DNA from: Rosellinia necatrix
Lineage: Eukaryota; Ascomycota; Sordariomycetes; Xylariales; Xylariaceae
Reading direction: 5' to 3'
Assembly: GCA_021209875.1 (NCBI GenBank)
Contig: JAGYVD010000001.1
Coordinates: 4,092,001-4,156,000, forward strand
DNA: 64,000 nt
Position 1 is the stretch's first letter; each line of letters opens with the position of its first letter. Below the pieces are notes generated by a model. That model ran no database searches and was not told the origin of the DNA. It saw only the letters and a program-made list of their open reading frames with translations. The position numbers and the translations under genes are program-made. Below are positions 10,263 to 24,247 of this stretch, in pieces.

Positions 10263-13200
10263 CGACTAACTCCAGTCCTTTAGTATATAAATATTTTGCA
10301 TGGGCTGGTAGACCCCGTTGAGGGACGCGCAACAGCGCTCGGTCGTTCAACCGTGGACGTCTTCGGTTGGTGACTGAGACTTCCGTGAGCCTTCCGGTCT
10401 CTGTTAGGCAGGCACCGGCTCTTGTTATCGAGGTCGTAAGACTATTATAACGCTCTAAAACAGGGAGTGGGAGGAGGTTGGTGGAGAGGCAGTCAAAGCG
10501 GGCCAATGGACTTTGTAAGGGAATGCTGCGGCCCTGGAAATAGAGCTTCGCCGTAACCGAATAAAAGCCTTTCCTAGGTCTCATTCGAGAGATGCAGTGG
10601 CAAGGATGGCTGGTCAGACGCGCGCGCTCGAGCTGTCGGGTACGGTGATGTACGCGCTATCCACACCTTAACGGCCTCCTATTCTTGGGATGCCGCCAAG
10701 ATGTTAAACCACGGATGAGGGTACGGGTCGAAAGGCCCTAACAAAGCCTAGAAGGTATAAATCTCTGGTCCGATGCTCATGGCGGTGGAGATGCCAGCTC
10801 TGAAACCGATGACAGAGGGTCCAAGTTGAGAGAGCCGACACCTCGCTGAATATATCGGAGTCGAGGAGGGACAAGCTCGGGTGGAACCTCGACTTAATGA
10901 TCTACTCGCCGTCGTCACCCGCAGGGGCGTCACCAGTAGGATCTCGCTTGATAAAATAATCAATGGGCCTTGACAGTCAAGTGCTATCGAAGCTCGGCTC
11001 TACCATCAACGCTATGGCGTTCAAGAACTCGGGTAACGGCGAGTAGTATGAAGCCGCGCCTTGTCCGGATCTAACAATAATAAAATGTCCTACAAGATTG
11101 TCGTCGTTCGTCATCACTCGGACACCAGAAAAAGCGAGTTCGGACGGTAACAAAGTGATAGGGCGGTAAGTAAGGGATGGGAAGAAACCATGGCAACCAG
11201 CCTCTCCATGCACGACCCGGGATAAGAGCTTGAGAAATATAAACATACGGTTCGATGAGGAAGAAAGACGGAACGATGCCCAGTATCGTGTTATTACCTG
11301 CAACTTCTATCCTTGCCGTAGGTATCTTAATCTCTATAAGGAGTAATATCAGAAACGCTGTGATGCTAACAAGCAGAGCACTAATGGGTAAAGATGACCG
11401 GGGATACACGCTGCGAGCCTCAGCCGTAACTAGCAGGAACAATGAGTCTTTGACTATGGCATTCTGGCAAAAGGACTATTCAATATGAAACCTTGAACCC
11501 GAAAGTATTTTGGCTCAATAAAAAAAAAAAAAAACTTGAGACAGCCATGACTAACTATGAATGGGGCCTGCGTCGGCTGTCCACTTCGACGACAAGCCCT
11601 TGCTCACCTCAGGCTTGTCCATCTCCATCCTAGGAAGATAGAGCTACACGGCTACACCCTTGGGCGATCCCAAGTGGCGTTCCCGCATTTGATTCCCTAC
11701 AATGATCGGTGCACACCATACGATCGATCGGTATATCTCTGCGAATTCCGTGCAGATTCCTCGCATGTACCATGCCTACGTCACCAAAGCAGTAAGATGC
11801 AATGAAGGATTGGAGCTATGTCGGGATTCATGCCCAGTCACCTAACGGTCCGGTGATGATGGTATGGTAGCCCGGAAGCTAGCGCTTCCTACGCCGCCTG
11901 ATGCTCATCCGAACTTCAGAGCTCGCGATGCGCCCGGGATCTTGCATAAGGATGGATGGTTCAGACGACAAGCATTCATGGGTGCGGCCATCCCAATGGA
12001 AATACTGGCCCGGCCCTTCGGAACCTGACCAGAGGCAAAGCTGTCCCAGTCAGGGGTACAAGATCAAGATAGGGAGAAGGAGATTTCCCAGTCTTCGCGA
12101 AGCATATCGCTCATTTGGCTCTTCTCATTTTTCCAGATGTCACTTTATGCCCAGCACTCTCCGCGTAAGTAGACAAGGTTGGCTGCATCTGTCTCTACGA
12201 GTGCGGAGGTTTTGATCGATGGCAGCCCAAATCCCTGCAGCCAGCCTGTCGACCCCGGCTCCGGGCAAGCGCCCAGGGCACTTACATGGGGCAAAAAGCC
12301 ATAAACCCCTGCTGCTGCAAGGACCAATCTGAGGGGTCGGTATAGATGGGGTTTCCCTTGCCATTGTGTCTGCCGCCGAACACGTTGAAAATCCGGGACT
12401 GGTGAACTGATGGTACGAAAGGCTAAAAAAGCCAGTGCAGTTACAAGCCAGAATAGGCTGAACGGATAGGAGAAAAAAACGTTTGACAGGCTGCGTTCTC
12501 TCGTGTTCCTTTGTTTATACTAGGCTCGGGCCGTTCTCCCTCGCCTCAGGTCCTGTCGGGAGGGCAAAACCAGCCTTGACAATGCGGGAGTGAGCACACG
12601 GTACTCGGTTTCCCCTCGACGTTCAAACTGGGGTATACGCACACAATGTGGATTGCGTGACAAAGCCCACGATACTCATGTCTTCTCCCATCCTCTGATC
12701 GCGCGTGGTCGTAATATAGCTTCGCGGACAGCGCCGGGAGCAGCCTGACAGTGCCATTCCAGCTACAGTCGTATTGGATCGACTACATAGTACTACAGCA
12801 GCTCCAGATGAGAGGCCTCGCGATGGCCTCTGCATGCAATGGTCTATGACATAGGACGCCCCGGGATCCGCCATCTCGGTACCTACCTATTAACGATCTC
12901 GACTTGCAGGCGGGTATCAGGGTTCATTCATCTTGACCTGCATCGTACAACTCCAACCACGGTTGCGCACATTGAGGTGCCATCGCCTACTCTCTAAGCA
13001 CAGTCACAACACGCATGTGTATACACTAAGCATGCCCATGAATACTGGAGACTGGTCTGGCTTGCAGCCTCCGCTAGCGACTCAATGTTACATGATCTCG
13101 CTGCCTCGTCCATCCGGGATGACATAGGACGAACTAGATCTGTCCGGTGTTATGCAAGTCCAGGCAGAGTCTGTGCGCTGCTTAATCTCTGGCTTGGAAC

Positions 13201-14339
13201 ATGACCATCCCGGCGTCGATCAGGAATGACGTTGCGTTTTCCTACACTAGGCAGGATTCTCCCTCTTCCTCCTCTCTCCCTCCCTCTCACACACGCTCAC
13301 TCCTCTCTCCAGCCAGCGAGCAACTCCACCAATGCGCGACATGTTCTCATATGCAGATAATTTGGAACTTCGTCGACCCAAGAAGTACATACGAATGCAT
13401 TTCCCACCAGACGATCAAACCCCAAAATCTGATGTCACTGGGAGCGTCAGCGCCGGTTTCTTCCACTCCCTAACTACTCGATGACAGTGGAGTTCGGTAT
13501 ATGCTAGCACCGTGAGGGCTCTCTGACTCCCAACTCATACCTTTATGCACATGCAATAATGTTGTATGTAATTCAGTCATAGGCGCAAAACCGGCTCGGT
13601 GCCATTCCCCCCAATGGTAAGCAGCCCATGCTTACGCTGCTGCAGTTACGCACTGTAATCGCCCTACTTCCTCTTGGTGGAGGATTCCCCAGTACGACGA
13701 ATTGTCTCATATGATGCCACCAGGTACCTACCTGACTTTCGGGTTGAGTCGTGTGAGAAGTATCGCCTCCGCCAGCCCGGTGACGCGTAGTACTTCGCGT
13801 CGTCGGGGTTTTGCTAGACAGCCCAGGAACATAGCCAAACTCCGCAGAAGTTTCCAAGAGTGACTTTACCGGTCTCAGGAAATGCCTAATCTAGTAGTCC
13901 ACGGCTAACAGCATCGATACTGATCTGTCTAGGCAGGGCTGACCTACCGGCAACCCACCCACCCTCAAGGACATGCCGTTACTAAGCCTATAAAGCGTTC
14001 GCAGAGAGCCGTAGTCATCGGGAGACCGCATCCGGTGGGAGCCCAGGCCAAACTTGCATAAAATGCACGAGACTTGGCGGGAGCCCCGTTCGGCGCATAT
14101 TTGGGCTTTTGGTGTTTGATCTCCCTTTAGCCTGAGGCGATAGCTCCTATGGGCTTACTAGAATGGGGAACTAATATTTGGGAAGGTCGGTCGGTGGCCC
14201 GAGCCTTGGCTGTACTCGATCAATGCGCGGTGTTGTAGTATGCTGTAATCAATTTTCGGCACGGATAACCCCTCCCCTGTCCGGCTGCTTGAATTGCCAT
14301 GCAACTTCAAAGCTCTGCAACCCGCGCTGAAGAGGGGGC
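10263..14339. other. Gene-poor region, possible decayed membrane-protein relic
   Basis: No gene can be supported across 4 kb. The one suggestive part is minus strand 11071-11442, where a frame encodes hydrophobic helices (SLPISALLVSITAFLILLLI; GNNTILGIVPSFFLIEP). It is followed in another frame, to 10977, by SYYSPLPEFLNAIALMVEP. This could be two exons or a decayed membrane-protein gene, but I do not recognise the family and find no convincing start. An A14 run lies at 11521-11534. The rest holds only short unrecognised frames. Confidence 0.35.
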
Positions 14340-17250
14340 CTATATAATAAATGCGATACTCACGGGTTATGAAAAGCTAAATTGATGGTATTAGACTGTA
14401 TTGCAAAATTATAAAATGCTGTATCTAGAATTTTAGTAAGATCCTATAAAGTCTTTGTTAGAAGATTAAACAATCGCGCAGTTATTACAAGTCACAACTA
14501 AAGTAAAATGCCTATTCACACAACATAAAACCGAAAGAACCAGCTATTCGATAATTAATTCGAGAATATTTTGAAATTAGTGATCGTGGAATTTTAACGG
14601 CCAAACAACATATAGATGCAAAGCTCAGCCACTAGTCGCTCAAGTTTCACGCAGGCTTTTTGGGGAGATCATCATTCTGATGAAGGCCGGGTTTCCCCAT
14701 ATACGACTCGCTTCTAATTTGACATAAACTATTGAAATAAAATATTCCGGAAGTAAGAGCACTTGGATTGAATATGTTAGATACACGCCACAGGCATCAG
14801 CCCTAGGCGCCAGCCCCTGATGTATTTTTCGAGAATCCGAGAGAATCCGAGTGCTAGCATGACCACACCTGCTCGTGTGAGCCAGTAGTGCCGGAGAACG
14901 ATGTATCACGGTGATCTGTACACTAGTAAATGTGGACGCGGTAAAAGCTGGCGATTACCGCATTGGACTAATACCTCGGGTCGCTATCTAGCTAGGGTCA
15001 AACAATGGAACGGTGTTGAGTGATGAGGATGTGCACACTCTGTATGGGGAAAAGGGGTAAAGTAACTAGCTTAGTTTACCTAGGTGAACTAGTGAGCTTC
15101 AATTCCTAGGAATACATTTTAACTTCTTGTTTTACCGCCTAGACGTTGTGCGCTCGTTCTCATATCAGGTAGTGACTTTACAGAGAGTAGGTATCAGTGG
15201 GGTCGACAAGATGATGGAACAATGAGGCAGATAGGATTTCATGAAACTTCTCATACACTACTTAATCAATAGCAAGGTCCATACATCGGAATGCGGATCG
15301 ACCACCCGGGGTTTATCCCACGGACGAGCACGAGGGTAAACTAGAACTAAACCAGAATAACTCTGCCTCTACCATATAAAGAGCCGACGACCCTCCCACT
15401 CTACCAGGCTCTCCACTCTTCTCCTCTTCCTCGGGTTGGGATCTTGCTATCTTCCGGAATGCCACGAGGTGTATATTAATTACCCCCTATGCCGGCAGGT
15501 GAGCACAGCTGAGCCGTATCTAGACGCTGTCCCGGTTTAAAAGCATCTTATAGATCTCGCGATATCATCTGAAATGCTGTATCTATACACCCGGCGATAT
15601 TATAGTGGTGTTACTAGTATAGATTTCCCGGCGTCATTGCTGCTGCCACCTGTTGTCTTCCGAGTTTCCCGCCCGCGTGCTTGACACACGAACATATTCA
15701 GGGGCGACTCCCCACCCTCTTTAGCCGCCTTGTTTGGCAATACGTTTCAGAGGGGGACGTGTGATATAATATTGCTGGAACCTATACAAGAGCGCCGAAA
15801 ACAATCTTCAAATGGCGCTGCGGCGGTACGACATCAGAAACCCTAGGGGGAGGGATACCAGACTACCGGATTCATCTAGAGGAGTCTATTGAGAACTTTG
15901 AGAGCTATTAGAACGAGGCTGCTGGATAGATTTGCCTTTGGGTGAACTCATAATAGCTATCTAGAAATTACAAGATAATGGTTTAGTACGGAGGAAGACG
16001 ACTAGTATTGTTAGGTCTTGCGTGCACGTTATATTAATACTAACGCGCCCATAATATTCCTCAGGTGGGTAATTAGTGTCAATAGACTTGTGTCTCATGT
16101 TTGGGTGAACAAATTTAATAAACAATAAACAGCCATGCCTTACTAAATGGCCTCTTTAAGCTGTGTTTTTGACCACATCGTTAGCTGCTTGTGATTATCG
16201 GAGTCTTTTGTTACAACATGTCTTTCCTTGGGGAGTCTGTAGTACATGCCGAATGCCCTATACTATCCTCCCCTACTTGGAGCTCTATCATACACGATTA
16301 AGCCTCTGGATAGCCGGGATCCCGTTAGCCCCCGGGTATGAGCTAAAAAGAAGAAGCTAGTGAATTGGCGGGGGTGGAAATCAATACTTACATACCTTGG
16401 GAACTCGTCGTCACTTCTCATTGTCTGTTCTTTCTGAAAGCCTCACAGTATTTTCGTGGGCTTCCTAGCCCTATCAACTTTAATGTGAAGTTCAGCCACT
16501 ATCTTTTCGAATTTATGCCTGCATTTACAGAGTTAAACTGTGCAGAGATCACTTTTATAACGGTTTGAAATAACGGTGACCTGTATCAAGTTATCAAGAC
16601 TAATAATTAATGATTCGGATAAACTAGCAAAAGGTTGTTAGTTATTCTAATTACTAAAAAGAACGCCAAAGTGAAGACAGTCACTGAATGGGAAAATGAG
16701 GAACGACTTGAATTAATCAAAACAACGTAGTTATAGTTTGGAATATAATACAGATCTCGGTGAGGTTTACATGACGATATTAGAACCGGAGGCCGATATC
16801 CAAGACATGCAGTAGGAATATTCTCACATGACCACCCTATTCAGAGCTGAATTATTGCATCCAAAGTAATTTACCACTCGTTAAAGGTGTTTTGGAGTTG
16901 CACGTAGCCCTGGTTTGCTGAGTTTTAGATGAATATGCTACAGCTAAAACTGATATTTCATCGTTTGAAGCACTATCAGCAGAGCCATATTTGTTAAACC
17001 ATTTGAGTTTTGTAGTACTTCGGAAAGCTTGAAGTCTAAATACTTGCCTGAGTATAGCAATCTTAAATGCAGCGGGTATAATTTTCGTAATACCATGGGG
17101 GGCTATCCAAGCCGAAGATAAATGATAACTTTTTGTTCGAAAATTTCTCATGAATACCATAATTAAGGTGGCATTTTGAATTTAATTAACACCAATTTAG
17201 TGTTGGTACAGGACTATATAAATTCGATGACGGTAGACTCTATGTCGTGA
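14340..17250. other. AT-rich gene-free island
   Basis: The base composition turns clearly AT-rich at about 14340-14640 and again at 16080-17200, with many stops in all frames and no conserved domain. One hydrophilic minus frame (16852-17160, 102 codons) is unrecognised. This pattern is typical of old transposon DNA decayed by C-to-T mutation (RIP-like) in ascomycetes, but I could not identify terminal repeats or transposase motifs. Confidence 0.4.
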
Positions 17251-18530
17251 AGATCAGACGGCCAAGATCAACAACGCAGAGCTTATGGCTAAAGCAGGAC
17301 GCGCAATGGTTTGGGATCGCCCTTATAGCAGATCCGGCCTTCTTGTTCTCGACAGCTCTTATAAATATCGAGTTTTCGGTTTCGAATTTGAGTTTTGTCG
17401 ATAAAGCTATCGAGGGCGGGGATATGGGTGCAAGGTGTCATGATTGGGAGATATGCAAAACTGACCTGTCACCTAGCGAAACTTACCGCCATTTCCCCCG
17501 ATTTCTATAGGCCGATGTGCTGTACCTGGTGCGACAAAGCCCCAGTTGAAATTCTGTCATGAGAGAGGACACAAGAGACCGAGTCGCGTTGAAGCTGTTG
17601 GTAAGCAGCCATAGAATGTCGCGGATAGATCGGGCATGACCGGTGAGAAGCCGTAACCTGGAGAGTATCTAGGAGGAAGATGACTGTGCTAAGAGAAAGT
17701 CCACGGGCAGCTTTCTCTAGTCGCCCTAAGCCAACAGCTATATTTTTGAGCTCGCGGCTTGGCATAAAACCTGGCGCAACAGCCGGAATAAGTGTAGCCC
17801 CCAACCCTCCTTTATCGATCTTCTTGGAGGGTGGCTAGAGGCTTACGATCTATGGCGCACGACCCAATACAGTTCGAATCTGACAGGTCCAGGGAAAATA
17901 TACCCTGGAACAAACCCTCCACGAGGAAAGGTCAACATCTTCACGCATCTTGAATGAGCCGGTAGGAAACGCTAAAGCCCAGGGAGGGTTGCAATGAAAA
18001 GCAGCTAGAGGACTATATATCAAATGTTGCTGTAAGCGATCTCCTAACTACGCCGTCGCATTCGCAAACTTTAGGCGGGCAGCCAGAACATAGACCTTAT
18101 GAATATGTATAGCTATATATGGTCACATGGGGGCCGAGAGATGTGGGCTGACTGTATTGTATGGTGCCCTGGATGGTGCCCTGGCCCCTTTAGGCTGGCT
18201 TCGTGTGGTCACTTTGGGACTTGGTTGTCTGCTCCCCGAGCTATCCGTTGTTTGGCATTACACATATTGCAGGAATGGCGATCACGTTGTGAATACTGTT
18301 ATCTTTTAGTAACTGAGATAAGAATATTTGCAAACTACATTACTTATTTCGAAGACGCAATCAATTGACTAATACCCCCGTGACCTTCGATAGGATGGTG
18401 TTCCAGCCAGCCATACCTAACATAGAACATGTGCCGCGTGAGAAGCACATGCCAATGACAAAAGAAATCATAGAACATAGAGAGAGACAAGGGTGTCAAC
18501 AACCTCATTGAATCGGGTGCAGCCCCGTGG
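17251..18530. other. Intergenic, nothing recognised
   Basis: Short open frames on both strands (plus 17247-17510, minus 17505-17804, plus 18099-18368) have no recognisable motif. The right end is downstream of the sulfurase-like gene and includes its presumed 3' UTR. Confidence 0.5.
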
Positions 18531-20532
18531 TCATCTGATAGGAGGCAGCTCAATTGTAAGATTCTTAGCAGGGAGAGAAGGGGACCTCGCTACCGTTTTG
18601 GGTGATCGCCTAAGGTGTGATAGGAGGGGTATGTGTCTAATACGGGGTTTTCCGTATCCAAGCTTGGGAGATTCGGGGACGGGCTTGATGGCAATGCGCC
18701 CCTCAAACGTGGCGTCGGACGGGATGGAGCGTAAAGTCGGGCTTGTGGATAGCGCACTGTTTTCCTTGTCTGCGTCGACGAATGTAGTGCGTAAGAAGTC
18801 GATGAATAGATCGACATCCTGCCTTGTGGACATCGCTCCGAGGCTCACGCGGGCGATACTATAGAGGCTGAGTTTTAGAAATTGTGAAAGTATGCAATGT
18901 GTAGGGACAAGTATGCTTACCCAGTGGGGAGCCCATGGAGGACAGAAATTCCGTTTGAACCACAATGGTGACCAGCGGAGAGAGCGCGCTCCGTCATCCA
19001 CGGTTCGTAGCCAAGGAGGGAGAATATTCCGCCAGGATTGCAGACACCTATGCCGATGTAAGCAATGCGTGTAAGCCATAACGCGCTGACAAGATGGGGG
19101 TTGTACCTCCAGATCTGATATAGAAACCGGCATCGTTCGCGGTTCGTTCTACTTCCGTATAGGAGACGTAACTTCCATTCGGAAGGATAATGTTGAATGC
19201 AATAGCCGACCCTTGTTTATTCGGATTTTCGAAGTCCTTATTCTCGGAGTATATGTGACATGCCGGCCGCCCGTTAAAATGTCGTAGGTCGGTCATACCA
19301 CGATACAACTGTGCGGTAAGGTACGATGTGTGCGCGGATATATTTTTCATGGAGCCGTATAGTCGTAGATGGACGTCGATCGCTTCGCCAAGGGCAAGTA
19401 TGTTATGGAATGGTAGCGTTCCATCTTCAAGGCCTTCGTGGAGCTTGTAGGTGGGGGCCTGGAGGCCTTTTGACCGATGCCATGGGGTGTCACCAAAAGT
19501 AGAAACCATAGAGACCGTGCCGCCGCCAAAATATTTGCGGAGGGTAAGGATATGACCTGACTCTTTCCGCACGACTAATGCTCCCACGTCAGGAAAGCCA
19601 AAAATCTTGTACAAAGAGAAGCATGTGAAATCTGGAGCTTGGTCAGAATCCTGGAAAATATTCTCCATTGGGTATGTCATGGCAAGTGCCGCAGCGTCTA
19701 GTAGTGTATATGTGTTTTGCAGCGACTCCAAGTGGCGCGCTCGCCATGACCACGATAGAGGTAATCTTCTTCCAGTCATATTTGACTGGCCAGGATATGC
19801 GAACAAGCCGAGGCTATTTGGATTGGGGCGATTGACGAAAGCGTTCTCTGGGAATTGAAGCCATTCTTCGACCTCGTGGTCGTTTTTGAAACAGTGGAAT
19901 TGTCCGTGGGTGAGCTCTCTCACGCCAACAATACTAGTGTGAGCATCTTTATGATAGCCATACCAGAACGCGCCATCTCTACTTTTCTCCGCAAGATCCC
20001 TGAAGCAGTCAGCCACAAGCTTTACTGCGGCGGTGGCATTAGCCACGAAAACGAGATCAAAATCCTTTGAGCTTGCTCCAAGGAAGCTGAGCAACTTCTC
20101 TCGAACTTGATCGACAATATCCCCAGAAAGTTTTGCGGGCGAATTTTCCGAGTGTGGGTTACCATATAAGCCTGTAACCATCTTCGATGCGAAGCCTTCT
20201 ACGGTGGACTTTGCGTAAATTGTTGCACCGCCATGGTCGAGATAGACACCTGGAACGAATTAGAAGGAGGACAACATATATTTTTAGTGAGGTCATATTT
20301 TACCATTGCTCATGTGAGGATATTCTTTCTGTTTCGAACTATCGTTAGCTCGTGGCCCACGGTGCCAGGTGTATAATATGAGTGCGTATTGGTAACACGA
20401 TAATGATTTACTGTTTCTTTGTTGGGCGACCCTAGAAATGGGTTGGGGAGAGCAAGAAAACTGGAAACAAACCTGCCGTAGAGCCTCGACTTCAGGGTTA
20501 TACCCTTTTGAGACGGCGGTCGCCATTTTCAC
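18531..20532 (-). CDS. Molybdenum-cofactor-sulfurase-like PLP enzyme lacking MOSC domain
   Basis: A five-exon model gives 563 residues: 20532-20473, 20328-20304, 20249-19107, 19047-18921, 18867-18531; all phases agree. Joined exons give NGVYLDHGGATIYAKS, GLYGNPHSENSPA, SLYKIFGFPDVGALVVRK (predicted PLP lysine K243), RKYFGGGTV, VCNPGG (predicted persulfide cysteine C412) and RVSLGAMST. These are the signatures of the NifS-like half of Moco sulfurase (HxB/ABA3/MOCOS), which moves sulfur from cysteine to the molybdenum cofactor of xanthine dehydrogenase and aldehyde oxidase. Those enzymes usually exceed 800 residues with a C-terminal MOSC domain. Here about 80 residues of basic, Pro/Ser-rich tail follow and the frame stops. 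It may be a paralogue with a different acceptor. The fold and PLP chemistry are well supported; the substrate is not. Confidence 0.85.
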
Positions 20533-23500
20533 TCCGGTGTGGAGAGAGGGTGATAATCAAGTACTACTATTAGTTGGTTTATGATGGCAACGGCAACGGG
20601 TGTTACGTAAAGGGATTGTGACTTTGCGGCTTTAGGGGGGCCCGTCAATATCAAAGTGTAGGAAAAGGGGGAGAAGGGGGAGCGGGGTTTGATGTGATTG
20701 AGGTGATGGGCTTTCTTCTCGCTGAGGCTTAGGTGTACACTAGTAAGTCTTTTGGCGCAGGTACGATGTTAAACAAGTTCACGATAGAAATTGGGATCGT
20801 GAAGATCAAGTATGTATAGGGTAGCGGACCGATGGAGCCTATTTAATGAAATCAACAGTAGTGAGTATGGGGCCTGAGGGGTGAGTTCCTGACAACTGCT
20901 TTTGGAGATACGGTCTTGGGATCTCGTTGTTGCCCGACTACGAGCTCATTGATTTTCCTCTGCACTACTACACAAGGGTATCACTAGATGCCCGGCTCGA
21001 AGTAGTAGATTATCATGCATGTCCGGGAACTACTGTTTCTAGACCGGCTCGTTAGGTTGTCACAACCGGTCTACGGTATTGCAAGCGCGTAATGGGTCCT
21101 CCTCGAACTACATAGCAGATAACGTCAGCATCTTATTCGCTGAAGGATGATGCGGAAGTATGGTTCGAGTCACAGAGGGACATACAGAAGACGATCGCAA
21201 CCACCACCCACACAGTCTGGACACTGGTCTTGTTGGTCTCTTGTGTTCCTCTGGGCGTGAAGCTGACAGAATTGTGAACAAGGCGGAGTATCGTCATCCC
21301 ACCCTCCCTTGAATAGAGTGCCCGCAGTCCACAAGGCTATTGGATGGACAACACACTTCGCATCCATTGGTCACCACCTTGTCGTCAGGGTCTCATCCGA
21401 GTGGGTGTACGCTCAACCGGATGATAGAGCTTGACCGAGACTATGTATCTATCCATATTTTGAGACTGTTGGAAATATTGGTAGGGGTCAGGATGAGCTA
21501 GTGTCGCGCATAGCTGAACGCATGGGATGTTAGCCGATGACCATGATTTCCGACTGAAGAATTTGAAGGCAAAATTTTCTCGTCTCGCTTTGGGATAGTG
21601 ATCCAAGCTATGCTTGCGAATCCATTTGCCTAGTGCGGAGCTAAGGGCCGTTGAGCCATCATTATGTGCCACCAAGGCCGCCGACAACCCTAAAAATCAT
21701 AGCCAGGCAGTTGTCTAGACCGAGAAGTATCATTATACCACGCCCACCATGCCAAATGGCAGTGGCCATCTCATGGGTGGGCCGAGGTGGCTGTTGAAGA
21801 TTTGTGTGCCAACCTGGCGCATGGGATCCAGATAAACTTTCTCATAAACTAGTATGGAACCTTGAAAGTGACACCAATTGGTCCCTGGGGATATTTGAGA
21901 GCCTCCAAGCAACTGATGTAACTCCGTATGACGATAGGGCCCGCTTACGTTGATGGCTAGCGATTGGTTCGCATGCGTCACGAGCCTGGACATCGCCTTC
22001 AGCGGTTCGTCCCAAGGTTGGTTGCACGATGCTCTGCGTTTCTTAACGCAAATACAACCTTGGTGTCGGCAACAGGCAGAACCAAGCTTGATCAAGATGC
22101 CATTTTCCGTTTCGAGGAATGATCGTAGGGAAATGTTTCTCTTTTGGGCTGAATCATCAGGCTTTCATGCTCATGGCGAGAGGGCTCGACGCCTGATGGG
22201 ATCCTCCGTGATTGGTGTGATGTGGCAGTTGGCGCCATTGTTGGCCCATTCGATTTCGGGGTAAACCAAGGCCAGAAATCGATAGCTCCTCATTTTTGGA
22301 AGAAATATGTGAAAGATGGACGTGTATGACCCGAGATGAAGGCTTTTTTTGAAGAGGGAGCAATTGCGTGCCCGTATCATCTGGTACGCAAGCGGGATCA
22401 TTGTCCGCGCGTGCGACGGGAAGGTAATGAGGGAGCCTTCGTCAAGTGACCTGAGTGCGGAAAAGCATCCCAGGGCAATGGTAGCCGTATAGAAGGCGTC
22501 CTATTGCTGCTCCAACCCCAGATCCTCGCAAGGGTAGTGCAGAATATTGCTAGCATTTCATTTGGGTTGCAGAAAGTCAAAGTTGGGAGGTCTCCAACCC
22601 ATCTCCCATCTGACTCCTGATTGGATAGTGGGAACCGCCCCTCAGGTCCATCAATCAGGCCAGTGCCGTTAGAAAACTGTATAATGTGTTATCCCTGGTC
22701 ATAGCAGATCCTCTTATTGTTGCGAGGGCTAGTTACATTTGGTCGCTTATAGATAAGCTGATGCTAATGATCACCTATGTACGTAGGTAGATACTCTCTG
22801 CCTTTCCTGTTAAAATCTGACTCGTGAACTACGATAGATAGGCTCCGCGGATCCCATTGAATGCAGGTCCCCGCATGGCACGAATGCCTCGGACTGACGT
22901 GGACTAATATCGTTCCAGTTGGCAGCCCGAAAGTAAGCTCGTCCCTGGTCGGTTCAGGTGAGCCGAGACGCATGCGGCGGCGTGAGAGGATCTCGGAAGT
23001 TAGTCCTCGCATTCATTATGCATAGTGGGTTGCATCGAGCTCGAGCTCGAGCTCTGAGTTCGATGAGGTTGTAACGTGCGCCGGACGGGGCCATGAACGG
23101 CATATAGGCAGGTAGGTAGCCCTACACCATCGGCCATGTGAAAGCTATTAGATCGCGCCACCCGCGAGTTCAATATCTCGACAGTGCTGTAGTGTAGGTC
23201 CGACTGACGCTGATCTGCCGAAGGACGAAGAATCCGAGTAAATGAAATTGCGCCAATCACGTCAGAATCCGCTCTCGTTGTCACCCCTGCCCTGACTAGG
23301 TGATGTCAATTGATAGAGGACAGTCGAGCAGGTGACGGACCATGCCAAATACGGACATGACGGACCCGGACCCGGACTTGTGGGGGATTGATGCAAAAGG
23401 CCAAAATGTTGTCAGAGCCGTTCGATAGTACTGAGCAAAAGAAACGGTGCTGACATAGGGTAACTATAGCCAGATCGCGGCATCGTGGCTTATCCCGAGT

Positions 23501-23610
23501 GTCGTCGCCCTGTCCGCACTACCGAAAGCTCACCACATCTAGGTCGTTCGGGAAAGTGGATGCCCAGGGCCAGGTCGTAAGCATTGCAGTCGTCCCGAGT
23601 TGGAGTTGTT

Positions 23611-23627
23611 GGGGGGGGGGGGGGGGG
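23611..23627 (+). repeat. G17 homopolymer
   Basis: Seventeen consecutive guanines in non-coding DNA. It is likely length-variable and unreliable in assembly, and could form a quadruplex. Confidence 0.95.
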
Positions 23628-24247
23628 AGCTCTCCGCGGACGCCTCTGCCTTTCGGATGAATGCTTTGCTTAGGGACTTATCATGTGTCTCGTTGACGGT
23701 TCACGGCGGCCAAGTGACACGTGCAGCCTACCTACGCTTCACACACGCATGGCGTACTCTGGCGGTGGAGTATCAAGCATGTCGCCGACTGAAGGACGTT
23801 CTTGGTACCGCCATGCCCTGTGTCCAGTAGTTGATGCTACGTGGAGTCGAAATACATAGTATGACTCGGAATATCTTGTGATGATCGTGCCTGACCGCAC
23901 GGCATACTGGCCCCCCCTGTACTCTGCCCTGCAGATCGAAACGGTGTATCATACCGATAATTGACCGAGATCGTAAGATGAGCGCCTTGGCTTTTGGAGG
24001 GAATAGTACGATTATTGCCAATAACGCAAGTGAAATTACTATCAATTGGTGACCGTCGTTGGGATTTGATCTTTGGAGTCGCGTTGAAGAAGGGAAGCAC
24101 CCGGCAGTTTGACGCAGGCTGCAAGGTAAATTCAAGGTAACCGCGGTGATTGACAGACCTTACTACCTAATCTAACTGCATGTGTTATGGTTCAATGGAT
24201 ACTGGGAACATGCCTAACCGCCTAGAGGGTGCGGTACGAAGTGTATC

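Noticed and set aside
16852..17160. 102-codon minus frame as a transposase fragment
   Set aside because: It lies in the AT-rich island and suggested a transposon, but no transposase catalytic motif or terminal inverted repeat could be found.
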